Part shown: positions 17,514 to 26,090 of the stretch, one piece after another
Layout of the letters: each line of letters begins with the position of its first letter
Position numbering within the stretch: position 1 is the first letter of the stretch
NCBI RefSeq assembly: GCF_004793545.1
Contig: NZ_SRYA01000032.1
Span: 1-57,040 of the forward strand
Length of the DNA stretch: 57,040 bases
Source of the DNA: Petralouisia muris
Lineage (GTDB): Bacteria > Bacillota > Clostridia > Lachnospirales > Lachnospiraceae
Direction: 5' to 3'
Program-made: the position numbers and the translations under genes
Notes under the pieces: generated by a model
Seen by the model: the letters and a program-made list of their open reading frames with translations, nothing else
The model's database searches: none
Told to the model about the DNA's origin: nothing

Positions 17514-18917
17514 TTACTTCTGCGATCTGCGTTTTTCCAGTTCTTCCTTGATCTCCGGCAGTTTTGCCTCCAGGTCAAACTTCACCGCACAAATAAACAT
17601 AATGAGAAACAGCACGAACGGAATGTAGATGTTAAATGCATAAATTGCCTGTCTCGTTGCCGCTGTCGCCACTGTCATGGATGCGTCATAATGCGCGAGT
17701 GCAAGACACCAGCCAACTACTGCCGCGCCAAGTCCGTTTCCAATCTTACCGCCGAACCCTGTTGCACTCTGTGAACACGCCACCATCCTATTGCCGTACT
17801 TATATGCATTGTAATCAATTGCCATGGCCGTAGTCACACCAAGCAGGCACATCATCGGAATGTTTGCAAAAGAACTAATGCAGCCAAGAATCGTATTGTA
17901 CCAAAAATGAGTGGGATTCAGTATACGCAGGATATTGGCAGCCATTCCCAGCAGAAAACTCACGCGCAGCGTCTTTACAACACCAAGCTTCTTATTCATC
18001 GGACCGACAAAGACAAATCCAAGAATTGTCGGAATCATTCCCACTGCCCCGAGAATTGCCACCAGGTTATCGTCACCATATATCCATTTGCAGTAATATG
18101 TACCGGAGGAATTGGCCAGTCCATAGGTGACGTTAGACATCAGCCCCATAATCAGCGCCAGCACCCAGTACTTATTTCTAAAAAGCTTACCGATGGCATC
18201 AATCAGCGGAATCGCCTCATCCAGTTCATTTTCCGCTGCCGGGGTCTCTACAACACCGTCAGCGGTTGCTGTTTCCCTGCTCTTTTTATAACAAAGCAAC
18301 AGAGAGAGTGCAACAATCAATGCGATAATCGCCGCAAATTTTACCCATGCGCTCTGCGTGCCGCCAAGCGCATTCGTGACCGGAATGACCGACAGCACGA
18401 TTGCCATTCCCGGAATATAGCCCGCCAGAGCACGATACACCCCCATCTTGCCGCGTTCCTCGGAACTGTTTGTCCTCACGACCTGCAACGACGCATAAGG
18501 AATTGCAATTGCCGTGTAGATTACCGAAGTCATCAGCAGATTGGTAATCAGCATATATACAACCTGCAATCCTGTGCTGCCTTTCGGAACAGTAAACAAT
18601 AGCAAAAGCATAAGGGCAGCCGGTATCGTCATCTTCAGAATCCACGGTCTGTACCGCTCTTTGCCCGGCTTTGTGTGGTCTATAATGTTTCCCATAATAA
18701 TATCCGTGAACGCGTCAATAATTTTGGTGACCATAAACACGGTCGCGACCATCCCTGCCGCCAATCCCGCCTTGTCCGTATAAAAATAAGTCAGCTGTCC
18801 CACCATGCCGCTGACTGCATTCAGCGCAAACTGTCCCATGGAATCTGCAAAATAATCGCTCCCCCGCATTACCTTCTGAATGCCAAACTGGTCTTTTCCC
18901 AATGGTTTTTTCGCCAT
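17514..18917 (-). CDS. GPH-family sugar:cation symporter
   Basis: 467 aa, 12 transmembrane helices, MFS fold of the glycoside-pentoside-hexuronide group: KVMRGSDYFADSMGQFALNA at the N-terminus, TKIIDAFTDIIMGNIIDHTKPGKERYRPWI (the D-x-x-x-G signature after helix 2, ~residues 65-95). It imports mono- or oligosaccharides with Na+ or H+. Start supported by AGGAGGG. It sits in the centre of the glycan operon and is its only transporter, implying small glycosides as substrates. Confidence 0.92.
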   Translation of the reverse strand: MAKKPLGKDQFGIQKVMRGSDYFADSMGQFALNAVSGMVGQLTYFYTDKAGLAAGMVATVFMVTKIIDAFTDIIMGNIIDHTKPGKERYRPWILKMTIPAALMLLLLFTVPKGSTGLQVVYMLITNLLMTSVIYTAIAIPYASLQVVRTNSSEERGKMGVYRALAGYIPGMAIVLSVIPVTNALGGTQSAWVKFAAIIALIVALSLLLCYKKSRETATADGVVETPAAENELDEAIPLIDAIGKLFRNKYWVLALIMGLMSNVTYGLANSSGTYYCKWIYGDDNLVAILGAVGMIPTILGFVFVGPMNKKLGVVKTLRVSFLLGMAANILRILNPTHFWYNTILGCISSFANIPMMCLLGVTTAMAIDYNAYKYGNRMVACSQSATGFGGKIGNGLGAAVVGWCLALAHYDASMTVATAATRQAIYAFNIYIPFVLFLIMFICAVKFDLEAKLPEIKEELEKRRSQK

Positions 18918-18953
18918 ATTTATTCCCTCCTGTTTCTTAATCCATCATATAAG

Positions 18954-20306
18954 CTACTTTAAAACGATTTCCATGATTTCCAACTTATCAGACTCTTCAA
19001 ATGTAAGTTTTAGTTCATATTTTCCGGCAGGTGTCTGGATTCCACCCGACACAGTATGAACTGTACCAGGCTGTCCCTCAATCTTAAGGCTGCCGGCATA
19101 TTGGTCATTCATAATAACCAATATCTTGCCGCTCCCGGAAGCGGTAATGGAAATCTTATTCCATGCAGTCTCACTCTGTACATAACGGAATACTGCTGTA
19201 TCTCCCGCTGAGATGTTCATCAACTTTTCTTCATATAATTCATCAGCACCGATATAGACCGATCCGATGACGCCGCACGCCTGATAGCCATAAATCTTTT
19301 CACCGGGCGCAAACGGTTCCCCCGCACCCTGCGAAGTCATCTTCACTTCATCAATACTCCCGTCAGGGTTGATTGTAATCGGCTCTATGCACAATCTCCG
19401 GTACTGCTGACATCCTCTGCTGCAACGGTGATAAAACACATACCACTGCCCATTTACATTCTCGATAGAACCATGGTTGTTCCAGCTCGCCGGATCACAT
19501 CCGTCATTGTCAATTATGATTCCCCGATAGGTAAATGATCCCAATGGCGATTTGCTTGTAGAATACCCCAATGAGGTCGGTTTTCCTCGTTCCATGTCCG
19601 CATATATATAATAGTAAGTATCTCCGATTTTCCTCATAGAAGAACCTTCATGAAAGAAATGTTCCTCTTCTGTCACCAGATTATCTACAATATTTTCCGC
19701 ATTAAAAGACACCATATCATCGTTCATCTTGACCCCATGAGAAAACAATTGTCCCCAATAATAGTATGCCTGCCCGTCATCATCCACAAAGATCGCTGGA
19801 TCGATACCGCCGCAGGGAAGTTGGACAGGATTGATAAAGGGTCCTTCTGGATGTTCTGATACCGCTACGCCTTCGCTGTCATCCGGCATACAAAAGTAGA
19901 GGTAATATTTTCCATTCTTATAAATACAGTCTGGAGCCCAGAGCAATGGCAGCTTTTCACTCTCCTGCTCCTTCTCATAGGACTCTTTCCACTCCGCCGC
20001 ATACCCCTGAACCATCTTCTGGATAAAAGGCGTCGGATGAAGCCAGTCGATTCCCTGATATTTGGGGGCATCCGGATCATTAAACCAGGGAATCTGACGG
20101 CCTGACAGGGCAGTATCATGAACCGTCCAGCATTTCATATCCGGGGTGGAAACCACATGATATTTTTCACTGCAAAATCTGTCTTCCAACGCATCAAAAC
20201 TGCCATAAATATATAATTTTCCATCCGGCATAACATGACCTTCCACATCTGGTACATGATACTTAAGTGGAAGAATTGGATTTCTCTGATTAATATATTC
20301 TCTCAT
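18954..20306 (-). CDS. GH43-family glycosidase
   Basis: 450 aa from ATG 20306 (AAGGAG 9 bases before); this start overlaps the end of the rhamnosidase-like gene by about 20 bases once the stop is counted, indicating coupled translation. Catalytic candidates: Asp20 in HVPDVEGH, Asp169 in GGIDPAIFVDDDG, Glu220 in FFHEGSSMRK. C-terminal ~130 residues form a CBM6-like sandwich. Cytoplasmic, no signal peptide. Likely alpha-L-arabinofuranosidase or beta-xylosidase; the exact activity cannot be read from sequence. Confidence 0.88.
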   Translation of the reverse strand: MREYINQRNPILPLKYHVPDVEGHVMPDGKLYIYGSFDALEDRFCSEKYHVVSTPDMKCWTVHDTALSGRQIPWFNDPDAPKYQGIDWLHPTPFIQKMVQGYAAEWKESYEKEQESEKLPLLWAPDCIYKNGKYYLYFCMPDDSEGVAVSEHPEGPFINPVQLPCGGIDPAIFVDDDGQAYYYWGQLFSHGVKMNDDMVSFNAENIVDNLVTEEEHFFHEGSSMRKIGDTYYYIYADMERGKPTSLGYSTSKSPLGSFTYRGIIIDNDGCDPASWNNHGSIENVNGQWYVFYHRCSRGCQQYRRLCIEPITINPDGSIDEVKMTSQGAGEPFAPGEKIYGYQACGVIGSVYIGADELYEEKLMNISAGDTAVFRYVQSETAWNKISITASGSGKILVIMNDQYAGSLKIEGQPGTVHTVSGGIQTPAGKYELKLTFEESDKLEIMEIVLK

Positions 20307-20325
20307 AGCAACATACTCCTTCTTT

Positions 20326-23064
20326 TTATTCCTCATTCAATTTTTCTAAAACCATCTGAAATACCCCGATGCCCTCCGGCGGCATCACTGCCGTGAGTTC
20401 ACTGATGGTCATGCCGTAGGCAAACTCAATCATAGGGCCGTCCAGCATTCCGGGCACATACTGGTTAAAGAGTTCCACCGCCGCCGGCTCTTGAACCAGT
20501 GCGCCGAGCGTAGTGTCCATAGTAAATCTGTCCCGCTCCAATCTGGTATCCGTGTCGTACTCATAATGCCATGACCCGGAACCAAGCTGCAATGATTCGT
20601 CCTTCTCCGGCAGATACACCTTTGCCGTCGTATTTGCCGGGATCGTCACATCCACCGTAATTTTTCCGTCCCGACAGCTCCATGCACTACGAATCGTACC
20701 ATATGCCGAATCAAATGATGCGTCCACACTCGTGATTCCCTTGAGCAGTCGCGGCTGAATCCGTATCTCCTTATATCCTGGTTTTGCCGGATTAATCCCT
20801 GCCAGTTTCTCGTACATCCAATCTCCGATTGAACCGTATGCATAATGATTCAGGCTGTTCATACCGGATTCGTCAAAACTGCCATCCGGCATGATAGAAT
20901 TCCAACGCTCCCAGATGGTGGTCGCACCCTTTTTCACCGCATACAGCCACGATGGATAATCTTCTTTCAGGAAAATTGTTCCCGCAAGTTCATGCATGCC
21001 ATTCTCTGATAATACATGGCATAAATAGGGGGTTCCCACAAATCCGGTCGAGAGATGGTTCTTGTGGTTTGCAATGTTTGTTTCCAGCGATTTTGCGATT
21101 CGTTTCCGATACTTTTCCTGTGCCAGGTTAAAATGCAGCGCCAGCACACACCCCGTCTGTGTCTCGCTCACCATCCTTCCTGTACGTGTGATATACTCCG
21201 CATCAAACAGTTTTTCAATCTTATGATGAAGCGCTGCATATTCCTTTGCATCTTCCTCGTATCCGAGTACCTCAGCCGCCCTCCGCACAATATCCGCAGA
21301 ATACGCATAATAGGCATTTGCCACCAGATACTTGTCCGTCGCACCTGTGCGGTCTGCACTCTCCTCTTTATCAAGCGCCAGCCAGTCTCCATATTGAAAC
21401 CCTGTCTGCCAAAGACCATTTTCACTACAGTGCGCCGTAATGTAATCTACATATCCCTTCATGCTCTCATACTGGTCTGCAAGTACTCTTTTATCCCCAA
21501 ATACCTGATAAACCGTCCATGGTATCACCGTTGCGGCATCGCTCCATGCCGCTGCCGCCTCCTGATCGGCAAGGATATTGGGAACCACATGGGGTGGCCC
21601 AAACTGGGCAGTCTGCTCACTCTTCAGATCATGCAGCCATTTGGTAAAGAATAATGCTGTCTCCATGTTGTAGGAAGCGGTCCTGCAGAATACCTGCGCA
21701 TCTCCCATCCATCCAAGACGTTCATCGCGCTGCGGACAATCTGTGGGAACATCCAGGAAGTTGCTGCGCTGCCCCCACTGGATATTATGCTGCAGCTGGT
21801 TAACCATCGCATTAGAGCAAGAAAAACTTCCTGTCTGCCGCATATCTGTGTGCAGCGTACACGCTGTAAAATCGGCAGGATCCACCTTTTCAAGCCCCTC
21901 CACGCATATGTAGCGGAATCCATGAAAGGTAAAATGCGGAAGAAATGTCTGCCTGCTGCCATCACAGATATACGTATCCGTCGATTTCGCCTGACGCAGT
22001 GTTTCCGGATAAAAATTTCCATCCTTATCTAATGTCTCTGCACGGCATACAACAATCTTCTGACCAGATTTTCCTTCTACTGTAACTTCCACAAATCCTG
22101 CCATATTCTGTCCGAAGTCCAGAACCTTCTCCCCCTTCGGCGTCAGGATCAGTTCTTTTGCGGGAGTACGTTTTGTGATTCTTACCGGTTCACATTCCTG
22201 CGCCGTGATATTCTCCATGGGATAGGAAAACGGTATCGCCTCAGATAACACATTGTCCGTAAATGTACTATCGATTGTCTCGCCCATATAGATTTCGCTG
22301 TACCTGACGGAACCTGTCTTAACCTTCCAATTCTGATCCGTAGCAACGACTTCCTTAGAACCATCTTCATAAAGGATATGCAGTTCCGCCAGAAGCGCCA
22401 CCTGATTTCCATAGTGGTCCGGCGTACAGGTAAAACCGAAAATTCCCTTGTACCAGCCGTTTCCCACCATAATTTCCAGCGTGTGGGCGGAACCCTCCTC
22501 CTTATTGATGAGCTCTGTCACATCATATGTCTGATACTGCAGACGTTTTTTGTAGTTCGTCCATCCTGGAGCAAAGAATGCATCTCCGACTTTTTCCCTG
22601 TCAAGCCGTATCTCGTATACACCCAGTGCCGTGGCATAGATGCGCGCCCTCTTTACCGCTTTCTTTAACGATATTGTCCTCACAAAAACCGGACAGGCCG
22701 TCTCTTCTTTTGCAAAGGGATGTGTGATCCACCCTGCTTGGAAATTCGTCCCGGAAAGCAATCCTGTCTCAAAGCTTCCGACTGCCTCCGCCGTCTCTGC
22801 GTGGTTATCCCATATCACTACGCGGTACTCATAAATCTGTTCCGCCAACAGTGCCGGACCTGCATATTCTACAAGCACGGACTGTTCGGATTCCTTGCGG
22901 CCGCAGTCCCACAACATCTGACCTTCCGACATGACCTGAATTTGATACGCAACCTGTACGGTATCTGTCTGTTCCGATTCGATTTTCCACGAAAACCGCG
23001 GCCTTACTGTATCCAGTCCCAGTGGATTTTTCTGATACTCTGTACGCAAATCAGTTATCTGCAT
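20326..23064 (-). CDS. GH78-family alpha-L-rhamnosidase
   Basis: 912 aa. N-terminal beta-sandwich domains (PRFSWKIESE, GWTNYKKRLQYQTYDVT), then the (alpha/alpha)6 barrel with DCPQRDERLGWMGD, where Glu448 is the family's general acid, and SGMNSLNHYAYGSIGDWMY near residue 770. Length is typical of bacterial GH78. Releases terminal alpha-L-rhamnose from plant glycosides or rhamnogalacturonan oligomers. No signal peptide. AGGAGG lies 8 bases before the ATG. Second gene of the operon. Confidence 0.92.
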   Translation of the reverse strand: MQITDLRTEYQKNPLGLDTVRPRFSWKIESEQTDTVQVAYQIQVMSEGQMLWDCGRKESEQSVLVEYAGPALLAEQIYEYRVVIWDNHAETAEAVGSFETGLLSGTNFQAGWITHPFAKEETACPVFVRTISLKKAVKRARIYATALGVYEIRLDREKVGDAFFAPGWTNYKKRLQYQTYDVTELINKEEGSAHTLEIMVGNGWYKGIFGFTCTPDHYGNQVALLAELHILYEDGSKEVVATDQNWKVKTGSVRYSEIYMGETIDSTFTDNVLSEAIPFSYPMENITAQECEPVRITKRTPAKELILTPKGEKVLDFGQNMAGFVEVTVEGKSGQKIVVCRAETLDKDGNFYPETLRQAKSTDTYICDGSRQTFLPHFTFHGFRYICVEGLEKVDPADFTACTLHTDMRQTGSFSCSNAMVNQLQHNIQWGQRSNFLDVPTDCPQRDERLGWMGDAQVFCRTASYNMETALFFTKWLHDLKSEQTAQFGPPHVVPNILADQEAAAAWSDAATVIPWTVYQVFGDKRVLADQYESMKGYVDYITAHCSENGLWQTGFQYGDWLALDKEESADRTGATDKYLVANAYYAYSADIVRRAAEVLGYEEDAKEYAALHHKIEKLFDAEYITRTGRMVSETQTGCVLALHFNLAQEKYRKRIAKSLETNIANHKNHLSTGFVGTPYLCHVLSENGMHELAGTIFLKEDYPSWLYAVKKGATTIWERWNSIMPDGSFDESGMNSLNHYAYGSIGDWMYEKLAGINPAKPGYKEIRIQPRLLKGITSVDASFDSAYGTIRSAWSCRDGKITVDVTIPANTTAKVYLPEKDESLQLGSGSWHYEYDTDTRLERDRFTMDTTLGALVQEPAAVELFNQYVPGMLDGPMIEFAYGMTISELTAVMPPEGIGVFQMVLEKLNEE

Positions 23065-23177
23065 AAAAGCACCTCCTGTTTTTACTATATTTTTGTTTTA
23101 TTTTCTGCTATATTTACATTTTACTTTTTTGTTTAATGCAAGTATTGTAATTGCGTGCTTTTTATTGTGAATTTGTT

Positions 23178-24593
23178 CTATCCAGTTATATTTATTATTA
23201 TCTCATTGGTCTGTTTCAGACTGAAAAACACATAATTTGAGGTCTTACCCACTTTTTCCACACTATAATCGACCGGATATTCTCCGTCCTCTCCCAATCC
23301 GGTCACACACACAGGATCAAAAGGACAGTAAACCTTGCTCCTGCCTGCCGTTTTAAGCGTCATTTCAAGAAACTTTTTTTCTTCATCATAATGATAGGAA
23401 CACAGTTCACCTGCCGTCTCCATCGGGTAAGCCCTGCAAAGGGAACTATAGTTCTCATCGTCTTCCATTCCTGGATGATAGTCCCAGTAAGCGGAACTCC
23501 ACAGATACTTTTCGAGAATCCTGTTCATATGGCGGATCAGGTCATTCGTAAAGTCTTTGGATGGAAATGCACCCCACTCCCCTACAATTAAAGGAAGCTC
23601 CAATTCCTCCTGGGAACTGCGTTTATCAGCAAAGAGCCGCTCGATATTCTCTTTGCTGAAATTCTCATAACGGTCTGAATCAACCACGGAATCGTATCCG
23701 TGTGGAGCATAAATCTGTATGCCTTTCCCTGCTGCCGATGGATTTTGCAGCCTCCCGATTCCGGTGCGGATCGTACTGCTGCTGTAAATATTCCCTCCCG
23801 TAACAAGCGGTTTTCTGCTATATCTGCTGACAGCTTTCCATATACGCCGATAAAAATCCATCAACGTAGTACGGTCAAATTCCTGCATCCGCTCCGTCAC
23901 ATAGCCCATAAACAGCGCCTGCTGTTCCGGCGTGATATCTGCGGGGCAGCTTAGGTCAAACTGCGGCGCCTGTTCTTTTATTTTCATCGTGGCAGCGCCA
24001 AAGGCATTGCGTGCAAGACTTCCCATAAACGGCTCATTCATCGGCTCCCAGCCAATGATATTCTCGCAGTCGTTCAGATACTGCACGATCTGCTCCCACA
24101 TTTTTGCATAATGCTCCAAAAGCCCAATACCGTCCGCCGCCTTTTTATCCGCCCAAAAGTTATCTGCCGCCCTGATGATTGCCTCGCTCCGCAGATAGGC
24201 ATCATACCACATCGTACATCCTTCCGGATGATAAGCCCCCTCGTCCAGAGCCGCCCAGTCAGGCGCCCCGTCCATGTACTTTTGCGCGAAAAGATCCTGG
24301 TGCATATCCACCATGACATACAAGTCATACCTTTGGGCAAGCTGTATGGTATCTTTTACTTTTTTCAGATACTCCATGTCATATACTCCCGGCTGCGGCT
24401 CCACCCCATCCCAGAAAATGCCAAACCGTATGAGGTTCAATCCCATCTCATGAAAAGACCGGAATGATTTTTCCAGATTTGGAAACAAATATCCCAACTT
24501 TTTATCCTTGCACACTACATTGATGCCATTCAGTAAAATCTGCCTTCCATCCGGTGTCTGAAAATGCATCCCTCTAATTATAATCTGTTCCAT
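23178..24593 (-). CDS. GH5 glycosidase, endoglycoceramidase-like
   Basis: 471 aa TIM-barrel GH5. Motifs of the endoglycosylceramidase branch: GINVVCKDKKLGY, NLIRFGIFWDGVEPQPGVYD, VMVDMHQDLFAQ. The acid/base is Glu187 in EPMNEPF and the nucleophile Glu339 in LIVGEWGAFPS. A small C-terminal beta domain follows residue ~390. There is no signal peptide, unlike classical secreted ceramidases, so it may act on imported aryl or steroidal glycosides instead of membrane glycolipid. First gene of the six-gene operon; AGGAGG precedes the ATG. Confidence 0.85.
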   Translation of the reverse strand: MEQIIIRGMHFQTPDGRQILLNGINVVCKDKKLGYLFPNLEKSFRSFHEMGLNLIRFGIFWDGVEPQPGVYDMEYLKKVKDTIQLAQRYDLYVMVDMHQDLFAQKYMDGAPDWAALDEGAYHPEGCTMWYDAYLRSEAIIRAADNFWADKKAADGIGLLEHYAKMWEQIVQYLNDCENIIGWEPMNEPFMGSLARNAFGAATMKIKEQAPQFDLSCPADITPEQQALFMGYVTERMQEFDRTTLMDFYRRIWKAVSRYSRKPLVTGGNIYSSSTIRTGIGRLQNPSAAGKGIQIYAPHGYDSVVDSDRYENFSKENIERLFADKRSSQEELELPLIVGEWGAFPSKDFTNDLIRHMNRILEKYLWSSAYWDYHPGMEDDENYSSLCRAYPMETAGELCSYHYDEEKKFLEMTLKTAGRSKVYCPFDPVCVTGLGEDGEYPVDYSVEKVGKTSNYVFFSLKQTNEIIINITG

Positions 24594-24753
24594 AAATATC
24601 CCAACCTCCTGTTTGTAAATAGAACTTCACAATCTATCTGTTATTTTAAATATTTCATTTCATCCTGTATTGTAATTTTGCATGAAATATTATAAAATTG
24701 TTTCAAGTGTTACTTTATCTGCTTTTTGAAACTGTTTTTCACTGGAGGTTATC
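24594..24753. promoter_or_regulatory. Divergent control region of the glycan operon
   Basis: AT-rich spacer between the GH5 operon (left) and the araC gene (right). Inverted pair GTTTCAA (24700-24706) and TTGAAAC (24726-24732) is a candidate binding site for the AraC protein, close to its own start. No perfect -35/-10 pair stands out. Confidence 0.5.
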
Positions 24754-25953
24754 ATGAATTCTAAAGATGCAATCTATTCGTTCTGCCAGACGCTGTACAA
24801 CTGTATCTATCTCCCAATACATTATTATAAAAACAAGCAGCTGCAACTGGTACTGCCCAACACCGGTTTTCCTTTTGATCTTGCCGTTCCCCATTTATCC
24901 GAACTGGTTTCCAGAAAACAGGCCATCTCCTATCTTGCCACAAAAGAGCTTCACTATATCGGCCTTGTACAAAACGAAAAAACGGAACAGATGGTTCTAA
25001 TCGGTCCCGTCATCAGTATTTTACCTTCCCCTGAAACCATCAGGAATATCATGAAGGAATATTCTATCCCGCTGGAACACAGAGAGCAGCTGACAGAACT
25101 GTATCAATTCATGCCCGTATATTCCTTTCATCAGTTCTGCCATTTTTTAGCCTTGTTTTATCAGGAATTGTTAAATGATGTGATTGATATTGACACATAT
25201 CTGAATGTATACGTTGACACGAAAAGCACTTCTGTCGCTTCCCTTCATTCATTGAAAAGCTACGATTCCAAAGAGATGGAACATTTCCACAACACATACC
25301 ATTATGAACAGCTGTATTTAGATTATATCCGCTGCGGAAACGTCGAAGGGTTAAAAAAATTTTTTTCCAACGCATTCTCCATACAGGCGGGCCAACTCTC
25401 AGACAATACCATACGTCAGGCGAAAAATATCCTTATCACGGCAGTCACACTGGTTACCCGCTATGCAATTGAAGGGGGGCTTGACATCGAATCCGCCTAC
25501 CAGCTCAGCGACATCTACATTCAAGAAAGTGAAAAACTCCAGAATGCGGAAGCAATTTATCAGCTGCAGTACAATATGATGCTGGACTTTACGCGCCGCG
25601 TGGCGCAGGCACAGATTCCCCGCGACACCACTTCGGATATCTACAAGTGCATCCAGTATATCAAACAACATACTAATCAGGCAATCTCCACCTCTGATGT
25701 GGCTGCCTATGTCGGCAAAAGCCGCTCTTATCTTTCACACTGTTTTAAGAAGGAACTTGGGTTTGAAATGAATGGATTTATCATGCGCTGCAAGCTTGAA
25801 GAGGCAAAATCACTGCTGACTTACACGGATAAATCCATCAGCGAAATCAGCAGTTATCTCTGTTTTTCCAGCCAGGCGTATTTTCAGAACGTGTTTAAAA
25901 AGAAATTTGGGGTTACACCGAATATGTATCGGAAACATCCCGATGTACGTTGA
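24754..25953 (+). CDS. AraC-family regulator of the glycan operon
   Basis: 399 aa. The C-terminal ~100 residues carry both AraC helix-turn-helices (ISTSDVAAYVGKSRSYLSHCFKK, and ISEISSYLCFSSQAYFQNVFKKKFG ending in TPNMYRKH). The long N-terminal part (1-280) is a sensor of the type seen in Lachnospiraceae PUL regulators, with a PocR-like or GAF-like start and a helical middle. Divergent from the GH5-GH78-GH43-GPH-GH3-GH43 operon, so most likely its activator in response to the imported glycoside. GGAGG 5 bases before the ATG. Confidence 0.88.
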   Translation: MNSKDAIYSFCQTLYNCIYLPIHYYKNKQLQLVLPNTGFPFDLAVPHLSELVSRKQAISYLATKELHYIGLVQNEKTEQMVLIGPVISILPSPETIRNIMKEYSIPLEHREQLTELYQFMPVYSFHQFCHFLALFYQELLNDVIDIDTYLNVYVDTKSTSVASLHSLKSYDSKEMEHFHNTYHYEQLYLDYIRCGNVEGLKKFFSNAFSIQAGQLSDNTIRQAKNILITAVTLVTRYAIEGGLDIESAYQLSDIYIQESEKLQNAEAIYQLQYNMMLDFTRRVAQAQIPRDTTSDIYKCIQYIKQHTNQAISTSDVAAYVGKSRSYLSHCFKKELGFEMNGFIMRCKLEEAKSLLTYTDKSISEISSYLCFSSQAYFQNVFKKKFGVTPNMYRKHPDVR

Positions 25954-26032
25954 GAATCTATAGAAACAGGATCAACATCCCCTGACGAAAAAAACATGAT
26001 CTCAATGAACATAACGCAAACGTCCCTCTATA

Positions 26033-26064
26033 GGGAACCAGCCTGTCCCTGCCGGTTCCCTTTT
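26033..26064 (+). terminator. Terminator after araC
   Basis: GGGAACC (26033-26039) pairs with GGTTCCC (26054-26060), followed by TTTT. It lies between the convergent araC and GH106-like genes. Confidence 0.8.
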
Positions 26065-26090
26065 ATCATTTGTGCTTTATTGAGTTTTGT

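Noticed and set aside
17907-18602. 231-aa plus-strand open frame opposite the GPH symporter
   Set aside because: Antisense to a well-supported gene, His/Arg-rich composition and no ribosome site: shadow of the coding strand.
21055-21654. 199-aa plus-strand open frame opposite the GH78 gene
   Set aside because: Antisense to the conserved rhamnosidase barrel; no homology-like motifs and no start signal.
24594-24753. Riboswitch or attenuator before the glycan operon
   Set aside because: Only an AT-rich spacer with one 7-bp dyad is visible; no recognised RNA fold.
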